Assembly (NCBI GenBank): GCA_015143295.1
Contig: CM026557.1
Coordinates: 35,101,965 to 35,165,964 of the forward strand
DNA: 64,000 nt
DNA from: Tetracentron sinense
Taxonomy: Eukaryota; Streptophyta; Magnoliopsida; Trochodendrales; Trochodendraceae
Direction of reading: 5' to 3'
Shown here: one piece after another, positions 52,970-63,742 of the stretch
How the letters are laid out: every line of letters begins with the position of its first letter
Numbering within the stretch: position 1 is the stretch's first letter
The notes under the pieces: generated by a model
Databases searched by the model: none
The model's input: only the letters and a program-made list of their open reading frames with translations
Told to the model about the DNA's origin: nothing
Translations under genes and position numbers: made by a program

Positions 52970-53187
52970 TGGTTGACCCCTCCCAAAACCGGTTGACCGC
53001 TCACTCGAAAATTTAGTATGGGATTTTTTGGCAGAGAGGTGACATTCGGCCGGTCGACCACCTCCATTACCAGTCAACTGCCAGGCCACCGATCGACCGC
53101 CCAGTGAGGATTTTGTCTAGAAATCCTAATTTCATTAGGATTACAAAATTGAAATGTTACTAAAGGACCTTATGGCCTATATAAAGA
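52970..53187 (+). promoter_or_regulatory. GGTCGACC/GGTTGACC cluster and TATA box
   Basis: TGGTTGACCCC (~52970), ACCGGTTGACCG (52988-53000), CCGGTCGACCA (53050-53060), CCAGTCAACTGCC (~53070) and CCGATCGACCGC (53089-53100). TATA CCTATATAAAG is at 53177-53187. Confidence 0.6.
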
Positions 53188-53944
53188 CCTTAACTCATGG
53201 GTTTTAGTGTTTCTATCATTCTAAGACTTTTAGAAATCCTAGAGAGAGTTCAACCTAGGCCTTTGAAAAGGTTTTCATCTCAAGGAGGAGAAACTTGGAG
53301 ATCATTTCCAAGGTCATTCCAAAGCGATTCAATCATAGGGAAGCGATCTTGTAAGGTACCATACACTATTCTAACCTAATAATATATATGAGAAAACGAT
53401 TTTAAGATCTAGAAAGTGATGCTTACATGTTTTTATGATATGATGATTATATCAAGGTTAGGGTTTGCATGATTTTAAGAGGAATTTGTATGAATGATTG
53501 TGAATGGATTAAGGAAAATGGGATCGATATATCATGGAATTTATGATGGTGAATTGGGGAATATATTGATGTTTGATGCATTATACTATATTGGTTTTTC
53601 TGGAAATTTATACTTTCATGATGTTAAATTGAAGAAGGGATGATTAAGGGATTTTGTATATGAATGGAATTGGAAGGGGGGATCGTAGATGAATGATGAT
53701 TAAATCTGGAATTCTATGATCTTAATTGTGATTCTATTCTATGTACATAAGTTATTCATGTATGAACTTCCATGTAAATTATGCCTAATTATGCATGTAT
53801 ATCGATTGGTTAAAATTCGGATTGGTTTATACTTAGAGGATGATATCAACGCCCTGAATTCATTAACCTTAGTTATATGGTTGGCTTTGGTGGAATTCGA
53901 TGTCTTGATATTGGAACATAAGAGATAACCTAGATGAAGATTGA

Positions 53945-54250
53945 CCATTATACTCAAGCACATGTTGCACCGCATGATAAGTATTACAAGTACATATCTC
54001 ACAAGCACAAGCACAAGATTTTCATGTTACATGACATTGAAAGAACTATCATATTACATGTCATGGGAGAATCATTCATGTTACATGTCATTGAGAATAT
54101 TCATGTTACAGACATTGACGAATCATCTTACATGCATTGACACATATGATTATAAGAACTTATATGAACATGCACAAATTTTACATGTCTACACAAGTCA
54201 CGAGTCTTACATGCCATAAGCAAATGTTTTTATGTTACATGTTCCATACA
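53945..54250 (+). repeat. Degenerate ATGTTACATG array in LTR leader
   Basis: Repeated words TCATGTTACATGACATTGA, TATTACATGTCATGGGAG, TCATGTTACATGTCATTGA, TTACATGCATTGAC and others occur within 300 bp. They sit at the position where the LTRs at 9957 and 18118 carry different arrays. Confidence 0.5.
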
Positions 54251-54486
54251 TGAATTGTAAGATATGTTTATGTATGATAAAATATATTCATGATTATATG
54301 TTATGATATTATTAGGTAGACTTTGTATGCACTGAGTTTTCATTTGTTCAGCTGTACTTTTATGTCGGTAGTTTCAGGAAGGTTCGACATCTGTGCTTCA
54401 AGACCTTTAAATAGAAGAGGAGTATCAAGAAGAACTAGACAGTGATCATATTGAAGAGGAGAGGGATCTGGACAGATGACCCTACT

Positions 54487-55250
54487 ATTAGCTATGATTT
54501 TGACACAAAAATGATGAAACTTTCTTGAATTAGAAAAGAGAAGTGTGCTATATTGATGTTTCTATTTTTGAAGAACGAGAAAATTTAAATTAAACAAACG
54601 AAAAAAATGGAAGAACATTAACTATATATGCCACATGCCTTGGGTGTCCCACCCTCTCTCTGTACACGTTGGTGGCGTTCTTCGGCTCTTCCTCTTCTCC
54701 TTTGTTGGATGCCTACCTCCTCTTAACCTTCTAATTTTCTGTCTTTTGTTTTCATTTATTTTTCTTTTATTATTTTGATTGTAATGTCTAGCAACCCATT
54801 TAAGAGAATAACGACTTCAACAATGGTTGGCTAAACATCCTTCTATGGTTAGAGATTTGAAGCTTGTTTCAATTTATGTAGATGATTGTGATGAAGACTT
54901 GTTATTTTAATTGAATCAAGTTTATTTTTTTTGTTTAATTGTTTCTCTTTATATGTTCTGTGATTTCATATGATTGAACAATAAATAGAATGTTTAGATC
55001 CCCTGTGAGTTCAGTACTAAGTGCTTTTAAATTTCTTTATTAAATTGGATTAATGGTGCGTGGTTTTATCGAATTATTTTCAACTTCTTTTTTCTCTCTC
55101 TAATTCTTATCCTTATTTTTTGTTGCTAGTCAATCCCTATGGATTTGATCCTGTGCTCACCGAGATACATCATTTGTATCATTTGTGCACTTGCAAATAT
55201 ATTATTTACTCTTGATTTTATGTCCATTAATTTAGATTAAATTAAGCTGT
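54487..55250. other. LTR-tail-like AT-rich sequence, no gene
   Basis: Phrases such as CAATCCCTATGGATTTGATC and TTGTGCACTTGCAAATATATT (~55130-55210) resemble the 3' part of some plant gypsy LTRs. A related phrase is at ~59215. Boundaries cannot be set. Confidence 0.35.
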
Positions 55251-55254
55251 AATA

Positions 55255-55496
55255 CACCCACAAGTCAACATGTGTCTTTGTTAACCCTTATTAACTTTGG
55301 TTAAGATTCGCTAACCTTTATGGTTCAACATCTAACTGTGGTTTTTAATAAAATATTAACCCTAGGAGTTAAAATTTCTTAACCAGAGTTAAATATTTTT
55401 TCCAAAAACTAAGGTTATATCATTGAACCCTAAGGGTTAGTGAATCTTAACCAAGGTTAATAAGGTTTAACAGAGACACGTGTTGACCTGTGGGTG
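55255..55496. repeat. Foldback MITE with ~85-bp inverted arms
   Basis: Left arm CACCCACAAGTCAACATGTG, then TTAACTTTGGTTAAGATTCG. The right arm, inverted, reads CACCCACAGGTCAACACGTG, then TTAACCTTGGTTAAGATTCA. Total length is ~242 bp. It belongs with the foldback at 31076 and the remnants at 61670 and 62140. The hairpin repeat directly follows and overlaps at 55472. Confidence 0.78.
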
Positions 55497-55545
55497 CGAT
55501 TGAGCTCCCCCCGAGTTCAATCACTATTGGTTGTGATTCAATCTC
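55472..55545 (+). repeat. Dispersed short repeat with hairpin, copy 3
   Basis: ACACGTGTTGACCTGTGGGT, then GATTGAGCTCCCCCCGAGTT and TGGTTGTGATTCAATC. The stem is largely preserved. It overlaps the right arm of the adjacent foldback MITE. Confidence 0.55.
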
Positions 55546-56655
55546 ACAGTTGTTATCTATTTATCCAAGGACTTGCCAACATTATTCTAGCTATTGGTCC
55601 ACTCCATTTTTTATAAAAAAAAATTGATATTATGTGAAAAAAGATGATTTAATGCCAGAAACTATTATTATTATTATTATTGGAGTGGACTATGGACCAA
55701 ATAGCCTGTAGCCCAATGGGAGACAATAGGGTTACTGCTCATCTGCTCTCCCCGCCTCCTACCTCTTGGTCTCTTTGATCGAAGTTTGGATCATGTTTGA
55801 ATTCTCCTAGGTGTTTTCTCTCATAACTCTTGTATCGATCTTGCGGCAAAAACTATATTAAAATTCATTTTTTTTTAGATTTTTTAAGAATACTCCTGGT
55901 AAAACCATCATAAAACACTCATTAACCGTTAATCAAAAGGTATAAAAAAAATGAAGCTGAAGAAAAATCAAACATATCTTTTATGGCTAGGGCAATGTAA
56001 ATAAAGAACAATCAAATATATATTTCCACACAAAAAATGAGTGAAGAGCTTCGTGAGAAGGGAAGATAAGGGGACGAGCTTCGCTCATCTAATGCACATA
56101 GGTAAACCTCTCTTTCCCTTCTTTTAAAAAAAATTATAGAAATTCTTCTTTTAAGTGTTGGTGGTAGTAAAGAGGTATTAGTTACATGTATCGACCTGTC
56201 ATCTTCAACCTTGGAATGTAACTTGTATCGACATATATCGACTCAATTTTTAGAGTATCGACCATACACTGTAAGCCCTAAAAAAATGAAGAGAAAACAC
56301 TTGAAAACCCATATAATTAACATGAAATTTAAGATTTGAAATCACATATGCACTAATTATATGTTTTTTTTTCTTGGATTAATTATACATGCAATGATTT
56401 TAATTAATTTAAAAAAATGATTTTAACTAATTTATTTTTTAAAAATTGCAAGAAACCCGATAGGGTTTTTCTTCAGTTAATGGTGTCGATTTCTCTCACA
56501 ATCTTGCTTGGTACGATCAGAATGAAATACCTCTTGTCGGAGCTCGAGTGCCTCACTCAAAATGCCATTTTCTCTCTTATTTGTTTATTTATTTATTTAT
56601 TTATAAATGGCTAAGTTAGAATGTTTCAAAAAAACCTACGCATGTGCATAGGCAT
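55546..56655. other. No gene recognised; simple repeats
   Basis: Contains (ATT)n near 55660-55682 and (TTTA)n near 56584-56605. No frame with recognisable content. Confidence 0.4.
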
Positions 56656-57653
56656 TGAAAAAATCCGGTGAACCCCAAAAATAATATTTTTGATTTGATA
56701 AATCACAAACCCAAGGGGGTAGCTAAGACTTCCTAAAAGTCTATATACCCTTTTTAATATATACAATTAAATTATTAACTAAGGGAGGATGAACAATAAA
56801 GTGCGCAAATAGGGAAGACAAACAAACCACAACACAGAGATTTTTACGTGGAAACCCTTCCGGAAAAAACCATGAGACCTAATCAAGCAAGAGATACCAC
56901 TAAGACAAAGTAACAAATACTTACAAGAGTACTCAAACTGAACTCGACACTAAGATCCTCAGTATTCAGTCCTCCACGCCTTGAATAACAATCACGTCCT
57001 CACAAGACTCGCAATCTACCGTAGTAATATGTTCTTCTCTTTGTGTCTCCACTGCAACCATGACCTCCAAAGATTGATCTCCGTCAATGACGGCTCTGGA
57101 TTCCTTTGACCAAATAACTACAATCCTTCTCGGATCGATCTCCTTCGCAAAGGCTTTGGATTACTCCAACCAATTTCTTCTTTAACAAAACAGGTTGATG
57201 ATTGTTCTATAACAAGCCCTAGTTGTATCCCAAACAAAGGAATACACAAGCATGAATGATCAATCAATGTCTTGCAAACTCTAGGGTTGAAGAGGAGAGG
57301 AGAATGGGTTTGGCAAACCCTAATTGTCTCAATAAAGCTCTCTCACAACTCTTCTAGTTCATTATAGGAAACAAAACCTATTAATAGAGGCCAAAAACAG
57401 AGTTTGAAAGTGTTTAGAACGGTTAAAAACATTATTCACGCGCTCAATCCACCTAAGGTATAAGCTAGGTATCTAGGTCACTTACCATCCTATTGAGTGA
57501 AACGAAGGCAATGATTGGAATGTCTTCAGTTGATCTTCTTCGATTTTCATCTTCACTTGTCTTGCATATGCTTGTAGGCAATGTCACAAGACACACTAGA
57601 CTCAATCTATGTTTTGACAATGGAATAAGCCAATCCAAAAATATGGACTTACA
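56656..57653 (-). mobile_element. SIRE-type solo LTR, shortened
   Basis: Starts TGAAAAAATCCGGTGAACC and ends ATGGACTTACA, matching 22802 and 27764. It has TTTTTACGTGGAAACCC and the U3 phrase GGTATCTAGGTCACTTACCA-like block. It is ~250 bp shorter. The region where the palindrome cluster should be (after ~57380) is reduced to TAGAACGGTT and CACGCGCTC. No primer site, polypurine tract or matching flanks were found (GGCAT versus ATTCT), so it is a solo or truncated LTR. Confidence 0.78.
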
Positions 57654-59290
57654 ATTCTTTAGAAAACCTAGGTATTTGGAGAACAATTCCATATAGAAAG
57701 GCAAATAATTAGGGGAAAACCCCTTGATTGATATCCACGTGGATCTTATTCTAATGAGATTTTGGGTTGTACGTGGATTCAAAATAAAACATTTAGACTG
57801 TTGCTTTACAAAACTTATTTAAAGACAAGTCATGACTTTTTTGTAGAGAAATCTCTTGTAGAATTCTAAAAGTCTGCCACCTAAGGACCTATTCATATTT
57901 TTGAAAGAACACAATAATTATATTACTAGCAAATGATATGCATGTCATTATGTTAATAATTACCTCTTTATTTACATTTATTGGTTGTTTATTTTGTCTT
58001 ATTTTTCCTAATTATAACTTTTTTACTTTTATGTAGGAGTTAGATGGATTTTAACAAATTTGAGTCCAAATTAGAGAAATTCAAAGCCAAAAGCCCGTTA
58101 GAGAGAAAAGTCATATAAGGCACACTCATCTAATTGGATTAAATCAAGGAAAAGATAGGGTTGCTGATATTTGACATCCAAATCTACAAGAAAAGCAAGT
58201 AAATTTCGTGGGTGGTAATATTGAGCAACAAATCCCCCAAAAAATGAAGATTTTCGGATTCCCGCCTAAACTGACTATGACTCACTAATTTGGTCATAAC
58301 TTTTGACTGAGAGATCGAATTAAGGCAATATTTAAGGCATTAGAAAGAGAACTCAAAGGGGAACAATATTAGATTCAAGAAAATATCTTAATTCGGACGG
58401 GAAAAGGGTAAAAATATTCGGTCAAGTGGAGGCTTATGCATAGAGGAGAAGAAAATTAGGGTTGAAACAATTTTTGCTCTTCCTCTTTTCTCTCATCTTC
58501 CTTACTCTTTTGTCTGATATTATTGGAGATTGAGTGGTGTAAAAGGATATAATTTGTGAAGAAATTTTATCATCAATGAAGATTTATTTCGGACTTGATC
58601 GTATGCTCATTGCAATGTCCGGCTAAACTCCCTGATTAAAGCGAAAGACGAAGCTAAGTCATCTCCTTTTAATTTACAATTAATTTCTTATTTTTTCATA
58701 TTATTTATGATTTTTAATGTTAAAATTGGTTTGTCTTCATTGCTCTATGCAAACTTCGATATTTATTTCTTAATTAAATATTTTTGACTATATATGCTTA
58801 GAATTGATAAGGCATGCTTAGGAATAAATTCTTTTGATGGTTTATACTTATTTTTGATAAATAGTTCTTAAGTTTTTTATGATTTTTGAAGTGAATGAAA
58901 TCTTAGGTTTTTAATTTCGATTTTGAAAAGGATTTTAAAGTTAAATATTCCGAATCAAAACATTGATTTGTCATTTGATTTGAGTTATGATTTTAAAAAT
59001 TAGGGATATTTTGTAGATTGATTAGTTGATGTCTAGTAGAATATGGATGCTCTAATCTCTTTCTCTATTTGATTTACGCCTTTTATTAATCCATTTTAGT
59101 TGCTTTGATTTATTTTCTTTAGTTAGATCTTATATCTCAAATCAATTCAAGATCTCTTTTATCACTAGTTTATTAGTTAGATTTCAGTTTTAATATTATT
59201 TTTGTTCAGTTCTCTGTGGATCGATCCGTATTTGTCACCATCTCTTCTATAGACGGCCGTGCACTTACGGTATTATTATTTGCACATCAG
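57654..59290 (+). other. LTR-leader-like sequence, no gene
   Basis: From ~58040 the sequence lacks frames and reads like an LTR transcript leader. AGGCTTATGCATAGAGGAG and GCTCTTCCTCTTTTCTCTCA lead to GCTAAACTCCCTGATTAAAG and then CTCTGTGGATCGATCCGTAT and CCGTGCACTTACGGTATTAT at ~59215-59275, phrases typical of 3' ends of some plant gypsy LTRs. Ends are not identified. Confidence 0.4.
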
Positions 59291-61080
59291 CAAACACCCC
59301 GTGCGATGCATGAGAACAATAAAGTATAAAAGATGTGGATAGAAGCCAAAAGAATATATCACACTCACCAATCAAAGTTTGACAATGAGATCATCCTTAT
59401 CTCTACAAACAGGAAAATAAATTCAAATTCAAAACAAACTTAGTGGTAAAGAACATATAATGAAATGGAAATAGAAAATTATTAGAATTTAAAAAAATAT
59501 ATTGAAAAGTGACAAAACCAAGGTTTGTATAAGGTTTTCCTACCTTATGATACCAAAATCTTGTCTTTCCCTTGTGGTATCCAAATGCAATTGAGAGACA
59601 CCTTATCCATCTATAGTTACCTTCTATTATTCCAAAGGAAACATGACATTCATAAATTCTTGCAAACCAGAGCAGCAACGCCTAAATTCTCCATCAAAAT
59701 CTCATAGTCCAGGAATCACAAAGAAAATCCAGCTTGCTTATATAACGCCCAACATCCAGTATCACTTGGGAGAAAAATGGAAAAACAAAGCATAGTAAAT
59801 CCAATGACCAACTCATTTTTAATTAGTAACTCTCATCAAACTACAAAGGAAAAACAATGTATTATGTATGAAAACATTTTCTACCAATAGTTTTAAAAGA
59901 AAACCCAGTGATAGCACAAGAAAGATATATAGACGAATTGGAGCAACAATAATGCTAGAAAATATAACTACAAAAAGAAAAGGGAGCCCGTGCCATGCAG
60001 AGATAATGTCAAAAGGAAAAAATAATCTGAATAGAATACAAAACATAAAAGGAAAAAATAATAACAGTAAGATGAAAGTATAACATTCATGGTAGATGAT
60101 CTCATCCATTGCAACTATCAAACACTAATACCTAAGGCAATCAATGCAAAAAATCAAACAGGATCAATATAATACCCTAGATAGTAGTAGTAGCTAATCA
60201 AATATCAAGCTTGAAAATTTTGAAAAAGAAAAAGAGAATAATACCTACCTTCTGACATGGCAGTTCATTTGCTTATAGAACATCTATGTTGTAAATGCAA
60301 CACAAGATGTTCGAAAAGGGCATGCTTGAAGATTTCTCACTGCACATGCACAATATGAAATTTACACAACCGCTGGAAAAAGAAACAACTAATAAAAAAA
60401 TCAATTGATATAAAGAACAAATAACTAATAAAAAAATCAATCCTTGCAAAGAGAGATGTAAACCAACTTAGAGTTAAGAGTGTGTGGCAAACCAATCCTC
60501 ATCAAGATGACGTTCAGATACTCTCCAGACACTTCCAAGAACTTCAATTACGCAACTAAGTATTTCATCAAAAATCATTTCACAGTAACTAATTTGGGAT
60601 TTACCATGTATCTCCCAAACCAAGACCTGTGCAGCTCTGCAACTTTTCTTTGTTCCTGTTTTTTTGGGTACTTTGACCCCTTATTTCTTGACAAATCTTC
60701 ATGACCCACAGATATTTTTACAAAAACAGTTTTCGTTTCAATGGATCGACTTTTTTTTATCTGGGTTTTGTTGTTTAAATATCGAGAGCCTTTTCTTCAA
60801 TTTGGTCAGAATATATTGATTTCTTTAACCATGAGGTAGAGGCAAAGAGATCCCCATGTGGGGGTTAATTTGTGGGCATTATCACAGGGAAGTGGGAAAG
60901 CATTGAGGGTTAAGTGGAGGTAACCGATCGAACTCTTCCTCTTTCGACCAGCTTCCCCTGAACTTCAAATGCACGCCCTATAAATTTTCTCAAATGGCAG
61001 CATGCCCCCTCCCTCCATAATTACTAATTAATGAAAAATGCACACCCTCTAAATTTTCTCTAATGGCAGCCACACCCCTC
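59291..61080. other. No gene recognised
   Basis: Short frames on both strands (59403, 59819, 60480 and others) carry no recognisable family. A minus-strand TTATATAAGCAAGC TATA-like word lies near 59740, upstream of a 16-codon frame ending near 59640. That is too weak to call a gene. Confidence 0.35.
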
Positions 61081-61084
61081 CATC

Positions 61085-61510
61085 CATAATTTGATGATGT
61101 GGCCTCACAAAAGAAGAGAAGTCCTACATGACATCAAGAGGAAGACATTGGCGGCATCCATAGAAACACTCTAACTGTTTTATAGTAGTAGTATAGATAT
61201 AGATAGATATAGATTGTGGAGATTAATGAGCATGAGAGATTAATGAGAGGGATTATTGAGAGAGAATTCCTAAAATTTAGAAACTCGTGTGAGTGTGAGA
61301 TTAATGAGAGAGGAAAGTTATTGTGAGAACTCTTAGAATTTAAGATCATATGTAAGAGGGAGATTGTGGGTCCCACCAATTGATTTTAATTTGATGATGT
61401 AGCCTAAAAAATGAAGAGGAGTCCTACGTGGCATTAAGAGAAAGGATTAGGTGGCATCCATAGAAACACACTAACTGTGTTTTATGGTAGTAGTATAACA
61501 TAGATAGATG
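61085..61510 (+). repeat. Two ~115-bp direct repeats, ~302 bp apart
   Basis: TAATTTGATGATGTGGCCTC...GAGTCCTACATGACAT...GGCATCCATAGAAACAC...TAGTAGTATAGATA at 61087-61200 recurs at 61389-61510. The spacer is rich in AGATTAATGAGAG words. Related TAGTAGTATA ends occur in other dispersed repeats. Confidence 0.65.
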
Positions 61511-61669
61511 GATGGAATTAGAAGAGTTGGGATTTTTTGTAGAGGCCTCTACAAGAATTCCTTCTCAAGTCCAAGAGAGCAATTCCACTTGTGCAGAGTA
61601 TTTTAGAGTATTTTTAAACAGGAAATGGGAACTCGATCTCATTGGTCTGCCCTCTCTTTTTTAACATTT

Positions 61670-62260
61670 ACTAACTGTGGTTAAGATTCACTCACCTTAG
61701 GGTTCATCCATCCAACCTTGGTTTTTAGAAAATAAAAAATATATTAATTATGATTTAGTTAAAAGTTTAACCGTACTTTAAAAAAAAAAGGGTTAAAAGG
61801 GATACAAGACCCTTTTTGTAATAACACCAAAGAAGGTTCTTCCATTCATAATTATTGTGTTGTGTCATAAATGATATGGATAAGTTGTTACGTGGCTGAT
61901 ATCCGCATTTATTTTTGCCGTGAAACCAAAGAAAGGCGAAATTCTCATTTTAATAGGGTGATTTTTTTACCCAGCTCTACAAATAAACCCAGTCTCCGAT
62001 AGTTTTTTCTTACCAATACGCAAAAGCAAAAGCAAAAGCAAAAGCAAAAGCAAAAGCAAAAGCAAACGGGAAATAGAAAACGGCTCGGCTTAGAAGCTGA
62101 CCCTATGATCTCATTTGTCCACGCCCTCTTTTTACCACTATTAACTATGATTAAGATTCACTCACCTTTAACCATGATTTTTTGAAATAAAAAATTATTA
62201 ATTATAATTTAGTAAAGCTTAATCATTGTTAAAGAAGTGTTTAAAAAGGACATTGCGGTC
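61670..62260. repeat. Two decayed foldback-family copies
   Basis: CTGTGGTTAAGATTCACTCA at ~61676 and CTATGATTAAGATTCACTCA at ~62143 start two copies. Each is followed by AAATAAAAAATATATTAATT-like middles and a partial right arm with TTAAAAGG. They belong to the family at 31076 and 55255. Confidence 0.5.
62021..62066 (+). repeat. (CAAAAG)n microsatellite
   Basis: About seven and a half uninterrupted copies of the hexamer CAAAAG. Confidence 0.95.
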
Positions 62261-62784
62261 AACTTAGAAGCAGACCGAATTCAAAACAAAACAAAATAAG
62301 ATAAATAAGACTTGGGATCTTCTTCGACGAGGAGACCGCTAGCACCACTCAGAATGTACCCGCTACCTAGGTCTGTGCATACAAATCCACGCCTCAATTG
62401 ATGTGCAAGGGGTTATGTGGTGCCTTCTAAATGGGTGCTAGCAGTTGCCTCGCCAACACCAAATAATAATTCTCAAAATAAATTGTTGGGACAGGGCAGG
62501 CCCGCTGTCCGGCCCTAAGACTCAGTTGAGAAGGTTTGAGGGCCGTTTGACTATAATACTACTAACTGGGCAATCCTGATTACTTTTTTTAAAAACATGT
62601 TCCTTCAATGCTATGCCAGGCCCGACTAGAATAGACTAGGCCCAGCCACGACCCGATTGATAATAGTATCAGGCTTGGGTCCACATCTAAACCCTAATTA
62701 ACAATTGGAGCACAACCTCTTGGCCCAAAACACCCCTAGCCGAAATCCTTTGGGGAATGCTAGCTTAGACGTCAGCTTCCTTAA

Positions 62785-62929
62785 TGCTATGTTTGGTTGA
62801 TGAGAAAATAGGTGAAAATATGGAAAAGAAAAAAAAATTTCATATTTCTAATACAATTTTTAGTTGTGTTTTCTATAATTTTTTTCTTTTCCATGTTTTC
62901 ACTTATTTTCTCGACAACCAAACATAGGG
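62785..62929. mobile_element. Tourist-like MITE with TAA target duplication
   Basis: Left end GCTATGTTTGGTTGATGAG, with TGCTATG at the boundary; right end, inverted, CCCTATGTTTGGTTGTCGAG. Arms of ~50 bp pair through GAAAATAGGTGAAAATATGG. Flanking TAA (62782-62784 and 62930-62932) matches the TWA duplication of PIF/Harbinger-type MITEs. Confidence 0.75.
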
Positions 62930-62932
62930 TAA

Positions 62933-63628
62933 GAGACTTGATTATGCTTATCATCATTGAATGTCTCGTAATGCTCTCTCTAACTGTTCTTTATATTGAA
63001 TCCGCAAGAACCAAGGATCGAGCCCATCTGATTACAAGTAGCAAGCTTAAATTGCACTTGGGATTTATGTTCATCACAGTTTCACCAAATCTCTGAGCTG
63101 TCAATACCCCATTTAAGCTCTAACAGTAAAGGACTGGAATTTTCTGACGTAATTGGCAACAGTGAGTGACTGGTATTTGCTGATGTAACTCAAAACAGTC
63201 ATGTGCCTGCAAGGCAACAACACTACTCTGCCTAAAGATTATAAGTAGTTATTTATACCTCCAAAAACACATTATAACATAACATCTCCCAGTTTTCAAT
63301 GTCCAATACAGTTACAGTATTAAATGTTGTCGATTTCTCACCTGATCAATCGATTTTTTTCCTTGCAGAATTTGGGAAAACATAATAATAGAAATAAGGA
63401 GCAATCCATTGACATCTTTCTTCCTATTTGTTCATATAATCGGTGAAAAATGAGGATTAATCCCAAAAGTGAAAATATTGGGAGCGAGCTCTACTTTCTA
63501 CTTTAAATCTGAAGGCCTTCCTGCTCATATTGTTAAAGGCATGTAATGTGAGTACACTGATATATTGACTAGCTATCCTCTCAGAATAACACATAATTAT
63601 TGGTTACAAAAAACAAACATAATAGCAC
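62933..63628 (-). other. 3' flank / untranslated region of the ROMO1-like gene
   Basis: No coding frame recognised. The part next to the stop at 63629 is presumably 3' untranslated sequence. A convincing polyadenylation signal could not be fixed. Confidence 0.4.
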
Positions 63629-63742
63629 TCAGTAAGATTTTCCACAATGTATCAAGCTCCCAGCACCCAAGAAAAGACCAAAAATGGCAGCGCTGCCAAG
63701 TGTAGTTTGCCCAATATACCTGATCTTCAGAATTCCTGGGAC
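63629..63742 (-). CDS. ROMO1/Mgr2-like small mitochondrial membrane protein, last exon (partial)
   Basis: The minus-strand exon begins right after an excellent acceptor (TTGTTGGAATCATTGCAG) at 63742 and encodes 37 residues to a TGA at 63629-63631. It starts VPGILKIRYIGQTTLGSAAI and ends LGAGSLIHCGKSY. This matches my recollection of the C-terminal half of the ~74-residue plant 'reactive oxygen species modulator 1-like' proteins, small Gly-rich inner-mitochondrial-membrane proteins of the Romo1 family. Fungal Mgr2, in the same family, acts at the TIM23 import translocase. The glycine/alanine-spaced hydrophobic stretch GSAAIFGLFLGAG fits a membrane helix. The first exon lies right of position 64000. 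The frame is intact, so the gene is probably functional. Confidence 0.78.
   Translation of the reverse strand, partial: VPGILKIRYIGQTTLGSAAIFGLFLGAGSLIHCGKSY

Larger units (their letters stand above)
52779..54486 (+). mobile_element. Chromovirus-type LTR, 3'-truncated
   Basis: Starts TGTAGAGACCC like the LTR at 5129, and shares the GGTCGACC-class cluster and CCTATATAAAG TATA box. Near its end, after a frameshift, it has the acidic block E-E-E-Y-Q-E-E-L-D-S-D, with a stop at ~54478. The expected last ~300 bp ending TGCGACA is missing. It inserted into the CACTA terminus. No right-hand target duplication remains. Confidence 0.78.

Noticed and set aside
59640-59760. TATA box plus short minus-strand frame as a gene
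   Set aside because: TTATATAAGC is followed only by a 16-codon frame. Insufficient evidence.
60480-60704. Small gene with overlapping frames on both strands
   Set aside because: Both strands are open for ~60-75 codons, but neither shows a recognisable motif or start context.
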